Positions 26,509-35,932 are shown, numbered from the stretch's first letter. The stretch is DNA of 64,000 nucleotides from Neolewinella aquimaris (GCF_014197245.1 NZ_JACIFF010000007.1:186001-250000); one strand, 5' to 3'. The notes: generated from the sequence alone by a model not told the origin. Made by a program: numbers and translations.

Positions 26509-27336
26509 ATGCAAGACCAGCTCGGCCGTTCTATAACGCTTAACGACGGACATGAATTTCCGGTTGTCGGGCTTGGTGTGTGGCAGGCCAAAGGCAGGGA
26601 ATTGGCGGTGGCCATTGAAACCGCGGTAGAAGCGGGGTACCGTCATATCGATTGTGCCACCCTTTACGGTAACGAAGCCGAAGTGGTCGAAACCCTACGA
26701 AAAATGGGTAAAAAAGTCGTGGAAGAGGTAACCGTCACCACGAAGGTCTGGAACGAAGCGGTACGTCGGGGAGAAGTCCTCGAATCAGTACACCACAGTC
26801 TGCGGACCATGAAAAAAGACCGGCTCGACGTGGTGTTAATCCACTGGCCGGCCGATGGATTCCTGCAAGCATGGGAAATACTGGAAAAGGCCAGGGACCA
26901 GGGGCTGGTCCGAACGATCGGAGTCAGCAACTTCATGCCGCAACACCTGGAGCAGATATTGTCTCTAGGGGGGACGGTTCCGAGCATCAATCAGTTTGAG
27001 CACCACCCGTATCTACCCCAGGAGGCCGCACGCGAACTGTCTCGGAAACATTCTATCTTTCCTGTGGCTCACACTCCCCTCATGCAGGGTAAGTTTTTCA
27101 ACGAAACGACATTCTTACGGATCGCCGACGCTCACGGGGTAACTCCCGCCCAGGTAGTTTTACGGTGGAATATTCAACGGGGCGTCGGCATCATCCCGAA
27201 GAGTGTCAACCCGCAAAGAATTACGGAAAACGTAGATGTGTTCCGTTTCGAACTTACTCTTGAGGATATGCAGCGGATCGATGCACTGGCGCGGAACCAA
27301 CGCTTTAGCGGCGACCCGTACCGGGTGGATTTTTAG
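26509..27336 (+). CDS. Aldo/keto reductase
   Basis: 275 aa, the length of AKR3/AKR5-type enzymes. The catalytic tetrad is complete: Asp48, Tyr53 (HIDCATLYGNE), Lys79 (TTKVW) and His112 (LIHWP). The NADPH-binding stretch IPKSVNPQRITENVDVF is near the C-terminus. It reduces aldehydes or ketones with NADPH. It is the only plus-strand gene within the minus-strand pse region, so it may be an inserted passenger. A 6-bp hairpin (27337-27342/27349-27354) follows the stop and may be a weak terminator. Confidence 0.92.
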   Translation: MQDQLGRSITLNDGHEFPVVGLGVWQAKGRELAVAIETAVEAGYRHIDCATLYGNEAEVVETLRKMGKKVVEEVTVTTKVWNEAVRRGEVLESVHHSLRTMKKDRLDVVLIHWPADGFLQAWEILEKARDQGLVRTIGVSNFMPQHLEQILSLGGTVPSINQFEHHPYLPQEAARELSRKHSIFPVAHTPLMQGKFFNETTFLRIADAHGVTPAQVVLRWNIQRGVGIIPKSVNPQRITENVDVFRFELTLEDMQRIDALARNQRFSGDPYRVDF

Positions 27337-27367
27337 TACTGCCGGTGTGCAGTAACCGTGCCAAGCC

Positions 27368-28303
27368 CTACAAGAAATTATTCTGCCAACTACGACGCAG
27401 TCCTAACCCCGCTCGTGGGCGCTGAATCGGTCCGTCGTAGTGGTCTGGATGATCCGTGTACAACTTCAATTCATCGATTTCCCCGGCATAACTCATGACG
27501 AGCGTGGTGGAAAATCGGGGATTTATCTCGAAAATCTTTACCTCCCCGTCCGGTGTAACGTACAGTTGAATATTATATGGACCGCAGGGCTTTAGCTCGC
27601 ATTGAATAGAAGCTATTGTCTCTTCGAGCGTAGGATTGTTCTCCGTGATGGCCCTGACAGTAACTCCCTTCTTGCTCAATACTTTGCGGACACTTATACA
27701 CATCACATCGTTGCCACGGTTGGTGAGCACACCAACGGTATACTCCTGTCCGTCGATAAATTCTTGAACGATCAGTTCGTGGGGTTGGTAGTCGTATAGT
27801 TCCAAATAAGCCCGATACTGACCTGGGCGTTCCAACTTAAACACCCCCCGACTTCCCCGGCCGAAAATTGGCTTTACAAATAAGGGATATTCAGCCGAAC
27901 TTGGTACTCGATCCCCTCTCCAAGATCGAATAGTAGATATACCAAATTCCTCAAGCTTTTGCATCAGGTCTAGCTTGTTTAGGCACAGACGGCTGAACTC
28001 AACAGCAGGGGACACTAATCGGCACTGGGTATCCCGTACAATTTCGTTGGCAATTAGAATCTCTTCATCGATTAGGGGTACGTACCACTCGACCCCCTTT
28101 TCCCGAATCAACCGTTTAATAAAGTCAGGGTATTCAGGCGCGAGCACTAACGGGGCGGGGTGAAATTCAAGGTCCGGATACAGCTCCCGGAGTGAGGCAT
28201 CAGCATCTACGTACAGTGGATCAAATCCTCCTACAATCCGATCGTGGAGATAGGGAAATAGAGAACCTCCTAAGCCGGAAAGTAGAATGGACGGACGCTT
28301 CAT
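27368..28303 (-). CDS. ATP-grasp enzyme
   Basis: 311 aa. An N-terminal pre-ATP-grasp segment (SILLSGLGGSLFPYLHDRI) is followed by the ATP-grasp core with KLDLMQKLEEFGI, YPLFVKPIFGRGSRGVFKL (nucleotide loop), HELIVQEFIDGQEYTVGVL and the magnesium-binding EINPRFSTT. These features resemble carbamoyl-phosphate-synthase-like ligases that form an acyl phosphate and join it to an amine. Overlapping pseG-pseH by 4 bp, it may acylate or aminoacylate the sugar or its precursor; the PIG-L enzyme could free the amine. The reaction is not known from sequence alone. Confidence 0.85.
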   Translation of the reverse strand: MKRPSILLSGLGGSLFPYLHDRIVGGFDPLYVDADASLRELYPDLEFHPAPLVLAPEYPDFIKRLIREKGVEWYVPLIDEEILIANEIVRDTQCRLVSPAVEFSRLCLNKLDLMQKLEEFGISTIRSWRGDRVPSSAEYPLFVKPIFGRGSRGVFKLERPGQYRAYLELYDYQPHELIVQEFIDGQEYTVGVLTNRGNDVMCISVRKVLSKKGVTVRAITENNPTLEETIASIQCELKPCGPYNIQLYVTPDGEVKIFEINPRFSTTLVMSYAGEIDELKLYTDHPDHYDGPIQRPRAGLGLRRSWQNNFL

Positions 28304-29808
28304 GTTATCAATTGTTTTTCGTAGGTAAGCAAACCAACCCGCGGATCTCGGTCGTTCACGATCCGGTATTCGTTGGTTTCTAACGCGCGCTGTGAAGCAG
28401 GGTTATCCGTTTTGACGACGGCAACAATACGGGACACGTCGGGGAATCGGGCGCGCAACTGCTGTTCGCCCAAACCCAGTATCCGAGCTCCAAATCCCCG
28501 GCCCCGCATCTGGTGGTCGATGCTGTAGTCCAGCAGGGCCTCCCGGCGATCGTTAAGGTCAAACCGTACTTGTCCGCAGGATTGTGATCGGTACTCGTAA
28601 TACAGTAAAAGACTGTTGTCGCTACGAAGTTTTCCACGGAACCATTCAATGTGTTGGTCAAGTACCACCGGTGTTTGATCGATGGAATTCTGGCGAACGG
28701 CTGCTTCATTGACCCAATCGAAGTAGGTCACAGCGTCCCCATCGGTGGCCGGGCGCCCTACAAGAAGGTCATCATCTCCCAACAACTGATCGAACAGCGC
28801 CCTTAGGTTAAGGTCACTAAACCCATCGATTGCCGTTGTACGGACACTAGCAGTTGCTGCCCGCGACACGGTCTCCCGAAGTTTTCCGGTGTCCAGACTC
28901 GCTATTTCCTTCCAATCCCCGAGACCATAGGTCAACTCCCCGTCGACGAACCCCCGGTACAGTTCATGCTGGTTATCGACGTAGAAACCGGTAAGTGTTC
29001 GGGCTCCCGCGGCCATAGCCTCCACTAAGGTGGTACTAGCGGGCAAGAAGGCGAGTGCACACGAACGGTAGAACTTGATCATTTCGTCGTCATCCAGGGA
29101 TTGATGAATAACCACGTTTCCTGGATACTGCGCCGCCGCCCGGCGTACCGCCTCGGTATGTTCGTTCGCCGCTCCCAACACAACGATTATTGGCCTGGAA
29201 TACCCAGCTTCCGCTAATTTGAGAATCAATTGACTGGATACGTTATACACATCGGCCCCACCGAAGGCTATGTAGAAGGGAGCCTTCGGATCCAGCGATG
29301 AAGCTGCTGATTCCCTCGCAGCCCGCAGGAAAGAAGTCCGCAACAGGCTAAACGCCAGTCCGAAAGCAGTGCTGGTTTTTTGCGAAAGGTCGTACTTGCT
29401 GATTAGATTGCCGATCGGGGCGTGATTGATCACCAGATCGCTTACGAAGCTATAGGCATGAATGTCGTCGATACAGACCAGTCGGCTCCCCCGCCCCCCA
29501 ATCCCCCGTTGGTAATCCGTATCGAAGCTATACCCGTCCAGCACGATCACCCCGGGAAGCTCCGCGCTTCCGACCGTGTTCAGTCGCTCGAACTCCTCTT
29601 CCCGGCTCATACCGGATAAATCCCACCAATCGTCGAAGCCGGAGTGCAGAATAGCGCGGACGGTAGTGGGACATTCACGACTAGCGAGTGCGCAGGCGTA
29701 CTGCGGGCGCAACATGGCAGCCAGGGCGGTGCAACGGAACAGGTGTCCCAGGCCGATAGTGCTGCTACCATCCGCCCGAAAGACCACTCTGACCTTATTC
29801 GATGCCAT
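28300..29808 (-). CDS. pseG/pseH: Fused UDP-sugar hydrolase and N-acetyltransferase (PseG-PseH)
   Basis: 502 aa. Residues about 1-340 are PseG-like: RADGSSTIGLGHLFRCTALA with the catalytic-region His22, IDDIHAY, and the C-terminal GT-B-like VVLGAANEHTEAVRR and STTLVEAMAAGA segments. Residues about 350-502 are a GNAT domain, with YSIDHQMRGRGFGARILGLGEQQL (acetyl-CoA loop) and NPASQRALETNEY. PseH acetylates C4 of the UDP-amino sugar, and PseG then removes UDP; here both steps are on one chain. It overlaps pseF by 14 bp and the ATP-grasp gene by 4 bp. Confidence 0.88.
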   Translation of the reverse strand: MASNKVRVVFRADGSSTIGLGHLFRCTALAAMLRPQYACALASRECPTTVRAILHSGFDDWWDLSGMSREEEFERLNTVGSAELPGVIVLDGYSFDTDYQRGIGGRGSRLVCIDDIHAYSFVSDLVINHAPIGNLISKYDLSQKTSTAFGLAFSLLRTSFLRAARESAASSLDPKAPFYIAFGGADVYNVSSQLILKLAEAGYSRPIIVVLGAANEHTEAVRRAAAQYPGNVVIHQSLDDDEMIKFYRSCALAFLPASTTLVEAMAAGARTLTGFYVDNQHELYRGFVDGELTYGLGDWKEIASLDTGKLRETVSRAATASVRTTAIDGFSDLNLRALFDQLLGDDDLLVGRPATDGDAVTYFDWVNEAAVRQNSIDQTPVVLDQHIEWFRGKLRSDNSLLLYYEYRSQSCGQVRFDLNDRREALLDYSIDHQMRGRGFGARILGLGEQQLRARFPDVSRIVAVVKTDNPASQRALETNEYRIVNDRDPRVGLLTYEKQLIT

Positions 29809-30481
29809 GTAGTAGTCGGTATTTGAACTCGGCTACCCGCCAGTCGTCGACTGTGTCGATATCCTGTGCTGCCATTTCGCTAAGTACTAGGCACCCTGAA
29901 TTGTCGGTCCACAACTTACCGGCCGGGAGCACTTTATTGGGTTTGTACCAGTAAAACATACCACAATCGTGGTAAGCCGGTTCCAGATCCTGGGACCGGC
30001 TATTCAGATGACGGGGCTGAAACATCAACATTTTTCCGTCCGCAGTCATCTTCAGCGCACGCTGAATGGGAAAACTATAAGGCAAAACGGGAAATACGGA
30101 ATCGCGGCCGGATTCAAGGACGGCAAGTGTCCGGTGGAGCAGGTCCACCGAGATGAAAGGGGCAGTAGCGTAGATGCAGCAGGCTTCGCTAAAGGTCGTA
30201 CTCTCGTACCGACCGTGAACTTCGCGCAGTACGTCGATGGTGCCGGCAAAATCGCCCGCCGTTTCCGGGCTACGCAGGAAGGGCACTTTCGCTCCGTACC
30301 GCCGGGCTACTTCGGCGATCTCCCCATCGTCCGTTGAAACCATCACTTCATCAAAGAGGTCACTTTCCAGTGCCGCCGCGATGGAGTACGCGATGATTGG
30401 TTTACCCAGGAAGGGTCGGACGTTCTTACGGGGTATACGCTTGCTGCCCCCGCGTGCTGGTATGATGGCAAGCCTATTCAC
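29795..30481 (-). CDS. pseF: CMP-pseudaminic acid cytidylyltransferase
   Basis: 228 aa from a GTG start at 30481. The nucleotide-binding motif is AIIPARGGSKRIPRKN, followed by KPIIAYSI and VSTDDGEIAEVARRYGA. The segment VLPYSFPIQRALKM is typical of PseF rather than NeuA. It activates pseudaminic acid with CTP to CMP-Pse. The GTG overlaps, by 8 bp, the end of a 57-codon open remnant of pseB upstream (see the pseudogene entry), which may help initiate translation. Confidence 0.9.
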   Translation of the reverse strand: MNRLAIIPARGGSKRIPRKNVRPFLGKPIIAYSIAAALESDLFDEVMVSTDDGEIAEVARRYGAKVPFLRSPETAGDFAGTIDVLREVHGRYESTTFSEACCIYATAPFISVDLLHRTLAVLESGRDSVFPVLPYSFPIQRALKMTADGKMLMFQPRHLNSRSQDLEPAYHDCGMFYWYKPNKVLPAGKLWTDNSGCLVLSEMAAQDIDTVDDWRVAEFKYRLLHGIE

Positions 30482-30647
30482 TTTCGAATGCCTTTAACCG
30501 GACGATCAAGAAGTCTTGTCCTTTCCCCATTCGGAATGGATGCACTCGCTGGTAAGGGTACAATTCACGCTTCGGCGGTGCCTTGTCGGGGGAACCGGTT
30601 CCATCGGTGGTAAAGATGGAATTGTCGCCGAGGTAGATTTGCTCCAT
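30474..30647 (-). pseudogene. 5' remnant of a second pseB copy
   Basis: A 57-codon frame starting at the ATG at 30647 aligns with the start of intact pseB (35925). Remnant MEQIYLGDNSIFTTDGTGS corresponds to PseB MEQLNLSGKSILITGGTGS, and similarity fades over the next 30 residues. The Gly-rich NAD motif is damaged (GGTGS to DGTGS, and LGKA to PDKA). Its upstream DNA also matches that before pseB. It no longer encodes a dehydratase. The frame has stayed open and ends in a TAG overlapping the pseF start. Confidence 0.8.
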
Positions 30648-30670
30648 GAGCCGGCAAGTTAGCAAAATCC

Positions 30671-33403
30671 CTAGAGGACTAAATGGACGAGTCCCGACCG
30701 TTGGATTTCCGTTCCGTCGGACAGGCGAATAGCCAAGTGATACACGAAGACTTCGTTGTTCATCATTTCACTCTCCTCGGCCCCCGCCGCCTGGCCCCGC
30801 CAACCTACCGCCGGGTCATTCGCCGGAAATTCTTCGTCGTGGAAGACGTGATCACCCCAGCGGTCGTAAATATCAATGGATTTCACGGTGGTATTAGCCT
30901 TTCTGGAAAATACGGTGAAGGCGTCGTTCACCCCGTCGCCGTTGGGTGAGAAGGCATTAGGAATATAAATTACTTGGCTTGAAGTAATCAGGATACTGGT
31001 GGAATCCGTACTGAGGCACCCGGTTTCCATATCTACTACTTGCAAGTAGACTGGGCCCGATTGAGCTACGAACACACTGGGGTTAGCGCAGTCTTCGCAA
31101 AGGTCGAAATCTCCCGTCCAGCTAAAGTCAAACCGGGTAGAATCACTTATGCCGGTATTCAATTGTACTACAGTACATTCCGCAACGCTGAACGATTCTG
31201 GCAAGTCGATTACCGGGCTTTCGGCTAGGATGACTACGAAGCTATCCGTGGTGGTGCAACCGTTATCCGAGGTAAGGGTGAAGGGGTAAGTTCCGCTTTC
31301 TTCAACAACTCTGGCCCCGGCAGTTGCTATGTCCGCCCAGACGAGAGATGCCTGGGGTAAAGTTTGGGGTAATATGACCTCCGTTCCGCACACCAGGGTG
31401 TCTCCGCCTATAACCTGAGGGGGACTTTCGGCCGTTACTTCAATGTCTGCCGTTTCGCTCTGACAATCCCCCCGGCTTATCCGAAGTGTGTACGTACCGA
31501 ATGTCGTCGTAGAAACCGGAGTTATCGTAACCCTTGGCGAACTGCTCGTAAATTCAGCGGGGCCGGTCCAGTAGAATACGGCCTGGGTATCTGCCGCCGG
31601 AGCGGATAGCTCGAGGGTGCTTCCGATGCAACTGCTTCCCGATCTGACAATTTCGGGAACGGCCAGGGTGTTCCCTTCCCCGATTACGAAGCTGCCATCA
31701 ATGTCTCCGGAGCACCCGGTGTCCGCAGAAACCGATAGAAACTCGTAGTCCCCTGCATCTAGTCCGTCGATCCGGAGGGCTCGGCTGTTATTGACTTCGG
31801 CTTGTCGGGACCTTACCTGACCGTCAACCTGGTAACTAAACTGGTAAGAGCGGCCGGCCAAGAATGAAGGGTGGGTGATTATGAGGGCTCCGTCACTTAC
31901 GTTGGTGCAAGCGGATTCATCCTGAACGGAAACGGCGAAGGATTGTGGGTCGATTTCTTCCGTTTGCTCGACAACTACGGTCACTACCTGAGCACAGCCG
32001 GTAATGTCGGTTACGGTTACCTGATGATTGCCTCCTGAAAGGCTGTCCGCCCGCTGCGTCCGCTCGCCGTTATCCCAGGCGAATGTGTAGGTAGATGGAT
32101 CTCCACTCACCTCTGCCACTCCCTGGCCGTTTTCATCGGAGCACGTAGCGGCCCGCGTCTGCTGCCCCGTAACCGATTCGGGGAAGCTCCCGAAGGTAGG
32201 TAGTGCACCTAGTAGACTTGGCCGGCTGTTGGTCGGAAAAGTGTAGGCTTCATATTGTACCTCGCACCTGTCCGCCGTTTCATTCGGGGCATTGATCCTG
32301 GCCAACCCCGTTATGGGGCTTCTATTGAAATTTACGAATACGTTTGCCCAGTATATCTTACCGTCGGGGCCCAGTAGCAGTCCGCCGCTACGGCCGTTGT
32401 GGGGGGAGGTGGACACGGTGGCCAATTTGCCGGTAACAAAGTCAAACTGCCGAAGCCGCTTTTGAAAATAGTCGCTGTAGTATAATTTCGATCCATCCGG
32501 AGAAAAGGCTAGTCCGTAGGTCCATTCCATATCGTTACCGATCAGGGTCGGCACGGGATCTAGAAATTCGCCCGTGGAAGGTTTAAATCGAATGTATCCC
32601 ATGGGACACTCCGAGCCATCTTCTTTATTGGCAACCGCGATGACCAGTCTTCCTTCTTGATCGTTGTCTTTGTAATAAGCAAACCTGGTTTTTGAAATGG
32701 GATCACCAGCTCTAAGGTTACCCGGAAAAAACTCGGCCAAGTCGTGGGTCGCAAACAGACTAACCCCTGCGGCCGTCACTTCGAACTGCAGTATTTTATT
32801 GCCGATTCGCTGGCCAACGAACAGCCAGCTCTCCTTGCTGATGTCATCCTTTGGCATGGCAAATATTCCCTCCGTTAAGTTTACATCCGTACCTACTAAT
32901 TCAATATTCTTTTGGCCGACCACTACATCTCCCAAAGGTTCGGCGGCAGACCCATTCCCCGGGAGATCCAAATCGATCTTTGTGTAAAAAAGGGTGCGGG
33001 GCGGAGCTATCGTCTCATCTTCACCGTAAAACAGATAGTAAGATCTACACCCGGCGGGATCGTACACTACGGAAGTGCCGTACATGTTGGACGGCGTACC
33101 TCCTAAACCACTACCATTAGGCATGATGCGGTGGCTACCGTCTATTACACGTTGCCCATCGGAATAGAAGATCACATCACCCGTCGAACCCTCGGAAATG
33201 ATAATGTTGTTTTCCTGCAGCTGAAGGGGAAAACGCACGTTGCTATAGTCCGAAGGTGTGTTATCACGCAAGTCAAATTGAATGCCCGTGCGTGCTCCAT
33301 TATCCCCACCGCCTAGGAACCACGTGTGTTTCGAAAATTGCGCATCAAGGGAGGTAAAACTTCCGACACAGAGTAGAAGAATGACAGCGTATGGTAATTT
33401 CAT
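30671..33403 (-). CDS. Large secreted protein with T9SS type B (gliding motility-type) C-terminal domain
   Basis: 910 aa. Signal peptide MKLPYAVILLLCVGSFTSLDAQ. The N-terminal 420 residues have repeated beta-propeller-like segments (GLAFSPDGSKLYYSDY, GLLLGPDGKIYWANV). Ig/PKD-like domains follow in the middle (for example TFAWDNGERTQRADSLSGGNHQVTVTD and SASVYFWTGP-like segments). The C-terminus is the typical sorting domain: VIYIPNAFSPNGDGVNDAFTVF, then SIDIYDRWGDHVF and a final FVYHLAIRLSDGTEIQRSGLVHLVL. It would be exported by the type IX system and bound to the surface. It lies inside the pse gene run; a decayed copy lies at 35.95-36.77 kb. Confidence 0.88.
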   Translation of the reverse strand: MKLPYAVILLLCVGSFTSLDAQFSKHTWFLGGGDNGARTGIQFDLRDNTPSDYSNVRFPLQLQENNIIISEGSTGDVIFYSDGQRVIDGSHRIMPNGSGLGGTPSNMYGTSVVYDPAGCRSYYLFYGEDETIAPPRTLFYTKIDLDLPGNGSAAEPLGDVVVGQKNIELVGTDVNLTEGIFAMPKDDISKESWLFVGQRIGNKILQFEVTAAGVSLFATHDLAEFFPGNLRAGDPISKTRFAYYKDNDQEGRLVIAVANKEDGSECPMGYIRFKPSTGEFLDPVPTLIGNDMEWTYGLAFSPDGSKLYYSDYFQKRLRQFDFVTGKLATVSTSPHNGRSGGLLLGPDGKIYWANVFVNFNRSPITGLARINAPNETADRCEVQYEAYTFPTNSRPSLLGALPTFGSFPESVTGQQTRAATCSDENGQGVAEVSGDPSTYTFAWDNGERTQRADSLSGGNHQVTVTDITGCAQVVTVVVEQTEEIDPQSFAVSVQDESACTNVSDGALIITHPSFLAGRSYQFSYQVDGQVRSRQAEVNNSRALRIDGLDAGDYEFLSVSADTGCSGDIDGSFVIGEGNTLAVPEIVRSGSSCIGSTLELSAPAADTQAVFYWTGPAEFTSSSPRVTITPVSTTTFGTYTLRISRGDCQSETADIEVTAESPPQVIGGDTLVCGTEVILPQTLPQASLVWADIATAGARVVEESGTYPFTLTSDNGCTTTDSFVVILAESPVIDLPESFSVAECTVVQLNTGISDSTRFDFSWTGDFDLCEDCANPSVFVAQSGPVYLQVVDMETGCLSTDSTSILITSSQVIYIPNAFSPNGDGVNDAFTVFSRKANTTVKSIDIYDRWGDHVFHDEEFPANDPAVGWRGQAAGAEESEMMNNEVFVYHLAIRLSDGTEIQRSGLVHLVL

Positions 33404-33718
33404 CTAGTAAGGGATGAGTGAATCTAAAAGGAGCTATTCTAAAGAGAACGCGTAAAAACCAAGAGGCTAATGAAAGTTACCTTAGGTCTAAAGTCACTTT
33501 AACGAAGGGGTTAATGATTATTATGAACGACAATCAAAATTTAGTAACGCCGGTCGCTAGATTTCTTGAACGCTACACTTTGGTCTACATCGCGGCGTAT
33601 AAAGTCCGTTAGAGGATTGATCCCAGGAATTGCGAATAGACCATGTACCATAGGGGCTGCTTTATGCAATAGCAAGGACTACCCCGTTATACCCCAAATC
33701 CGTATTCTCGGTTCTTAA
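33404..33718. other. Intergenic region, 315 bp, no gene seen
   Basis: The interval between the start of the secreted protein gene (33403) and the end of pseC (33719) is more AT-rich than its surroundings. The small frames in it do not resemble any known protein. It probably carries the promoter of the secreted-protein gene, and it is also the expected junction of the [secreted protein - pseB] duplication. No clear TAnnTTTG box or hairpin was identified. Confidence 0.4.
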
Positions 33719-34906
33719 TCATTCCCTTACAAACTCCTTTACTTTCGCAATGACGAAATCCTGCTCCTCCTCCGTAAGGGTCGGATACATGGGCAGACTC
33801 AACCCCCGGGCGTAGTAAGCTTCCGACTTGCTGAGATCAGCCTCCCCGTAGCCGATGTCCTGGTAATAGGGCATGGTATGAACCGGCACGTAATGGACCT
33901 GGGCATAGATCCCGTGTTCCCGGAGGTAGTCGTACAACCCGCGCCGATCAGCTACTTCGATAACGTATAGATGGAAGGCATGGCGCACGTCAGAGCTTGG
34001 CACTCCGTGTACTTTCATTGTCCCGATAGCAATCGGGACGGCCCCGCCCACAAAGGCCTTGTCGTACCGCCGGGCGATCTCCTGCCGGCGTTGCATACCT
34101 TCTTCCGCCCGGGAGAGCTGGCTTATGCCGAGGGCGCAGAGGATGTCGGGAATGCGATAATTGTAGCCGAGTTGCTGCATCTCCATGTACCAGCCGCCGT
34201 GGTCGGGGTAGCGAAGGTTGCCACGGTCGCGGGTGATGCCGTGGGTACGCAGCACCTTTAGTCGTTCGTAGAGGGCCTCATCGTTGGTGGTGATCATACC
34301 GCCCTCCCCGCTGGCAATGTGTTTGACTGGGTGAAAGCTGAAGATGGCCAGTTCGGCGTAGGCGCCGTTGCCGCACCACTGCTGTACTCCCTGGCTATCG
34401 GTAAACCAGCCCCCGGGGGCGTGGCAGGCATCCTCAATAATCCAGAGGCCGTGCTCGTCGGCCAGCGCGCGGTAGGATTCCAGATCGACCGGATATCCAG
34501 CAAAGTCAACGGGAACGATGCCGTGGAAGAATCCCTTTGGCCGGCTTTCAATCAGCTCGCGGACCTTATTGATATCGAGCGTTAGCGTTTTGGGGTCAAT
34601 GTCTGCGAACCACACCTCACCGCCGCAGTAGCGCACGCAGTTGGCGCTGGCGGCAAACGTAATGGGAGTGGTAATGACGCGGGTGCCTTCGTTTACGTCC
34701 AGGGCTAGTGCACAGAGGTGAAGCGCGGCCGTACCGTTTGCAACGGCAACGGCGTATTTGGATCCGATGTAGGCGGCGAACTTTTCCTCGAATTCATCGA
34801 CCCGGGGGCCGGTGGTGAGGTAGTCCGACCGGAGGGCTTCGGTGACGGCGGCAATATCGGCCTCCGTGATGTTCTGGCGGCCGTAGGGGATGGAGTGGGA
34901 CGTCAT
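33719..34906 (-). CDS. pseC: UDP-4-amino-4,6-dideoxy-AltNAc transaminase
   Basis: 395 aa, a DegT/DnrJ/EryC1-type PLP enzyme. The N-terminal IPYGRQNITEADIAAVTEALRSDYLTTGP is characteristic of PseC. The PLP pocket is seen in ANGTAALHLCALAL and IEDACHAPGG, and the Schiff-base Lys in FHPVKHIASGEGG. It aminates C4 of the 4-keto sugar made by PseB, using glutamate. It overlaps pseB by 4 bp (ATGA). The following pse steps are encoded about 3 kb downstream, after the secreted-protein gene. Confidence 0.92.
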   Translation of the reverse strand: MTSHSIPYGRQNITEADIAAVTEALRSDYLTTGPRVDEFEEKFAAYIGSKYAVAVANGTAALHLCALALDVNEGTRVITTPITFAASANCVRYCGGEVWFADIDPKTLTLDINKVRELIESRPKGFFHGIVPVDFAGYPVDLESYRALADEHGLWIIEDACHAPGGWFTDSQGVQQWCGNGAYAELAIFSFHPVKHIASGEGGMITTNDEALYERLKVLRTHGITRDRGNLRYPDHGGWYMEMQQLGYNYRIPDILCALGISQLSRAEEGMQRRQEIARRYDKAFVGGAVPIAIGTMKVHGVPSSDVRHAFHLYVIEVADRRGLYDYLREHGIYAQVHYVPVHTMPYYQDIGYGEADLSKSEAYYARGLSLPMYPTLTEEEQDFVIAKVKEFVRE

Positions 34907-35925
34907 ACCGCGAAATTAGGATCTACGTGGGCGGTGATGAATCTACGCAATTCCTCGACCGTGACCCACTCGGTATTGGTCCCGGAGTTGTAGCTAAATC
35001 CGTTCTCGACGAGTGTGGCACCAAATTCCCGCTTGAATTTCTCTAGGTCCCAGTTGGGTACCGACGGGATGATCGCATAATACTTACCCATATCGTAGGT
35101 GTAGAAGCTATCGCTGGGCGTGATCATCTCCTCGTGGATCTTTTCTCCCGGCCGAATGCCGACCACCCGCTGTTCCATATCCGGCGCAACTGCCGTTGCG
35201 ACATCGGTGATCCGGTAGCTAGGAATTTTCGGAATGAAGATCTCCCCACCCCAGGCACTGGCCAGCGCGTGAAAGACCATATCCACTCCCCCATCGAGGC
35301 TGATGTTGAAGCGCGTCATGCGCGGGTCGGTGATGGGCAGGAAGCCCTCCCCTTTTTTCTTGATGAAAAAGGGAATGACCGAGCCGTTGGAACCCATCAC
35401 GTTCCCGTACCGTACTACGGAGAAGCGGATGGGGTTCGTGCCGCGGATATTGTTGGCGGCAATGAAGAGCTTGTCGCTCGTCAGTTTCGTGGCACCGTAT
35501 AGATTGATGGGCGCGCAGGCCTTATCGGTGCTCAAGGCAACGGCCCGCTGTACGCCGGTTTCGAGGCAGGCGTAGATGACGTTCTCCGCCCCGCCGACGT
35601 TGGTCTTGATGCACTCCGAGGGGTTGTACTCGGCCAGGTGCACGTGCTTCATTGCCGCAGCGTGGATCACGTAATCCACGTCCTGCATCGCCCGGACGAG
35701 GCGCTCCCGGTCACGAACATCCCCAATAAAGAAACGGATCGCAGGATACTGGCTATGGGGATATTCCTGCGCCATGACAAACTGCTTCTGTTCGTCGCGA
35801 CTAAAGATCACCAACCGCCGCACGTCGGGCCACCGGGCGAATATGCGCCGGGTGAGGGCTTTGCCGAGAGAGCCGGTACCACCAGTAATGAGGATGGATT
35901 TGCCGCTGAGGTTAAGTTGTTCCAT
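34903..35925 (-). CDS. pseB: UDP-GlcNAc 4,6-dehydratase (C5-inverting)
   Basis: 340 aa. NAD-binding Rossmann motif ITGGTGSLGKAL at about 13-24. The active-site block is STDKACAPINLYGATK, with the catalytic Tyr and Lys of the soluble, inverting dehydratases; retaining homologues have Met here. The C-terminal PSYRITDVATAVAP and GIRPGEKIHEEMI are typical of PseB/FlaA1. It starts Pse synthesis from UDP-GlcNAc. A TAACTTTG box lies 7 bases before the ATG. A decayed second 5' copy is at 30474-30647. Confidence 0.93.
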   Translation of the reverse strand: MEQLNLSGKSILITGGTGSLGKALTRRIFARWPDVRRLVIFSRDEQKQFVMAQEYPHSQYPAIRFFIGDVRDRERLVRAMQDVDYVIHAAAMKHVHLAEYNPSECIKTNVGGAENVIYACLETGVQRAVALSTDKACAPINLYGATKLTSDKLFIAANNIRGTNPIRFSVVRYGNVMGSNGSVIPFFIKKKGEGFLPITDPRMTRFNISLDGGVDMVFHALASAWGGEIFIPKIPSYRITDVATAVAPDMEQRVVGIRPGEKIHEEMITPSDSFYTYDMGKYYAIIPSVPNWDLEKFKREFGATLVENGFSYNSGTNTEWVTVEELRRFITAHVDPNFAV

Positions 35926-35932
35926 GAGCCAG

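Noticed and set aside
33418..33612. 64-codon frame between pseC and the secreted-protein gene
   Set aside because: No similarity to the neighbours and no start signal; the composition looks intergenic.
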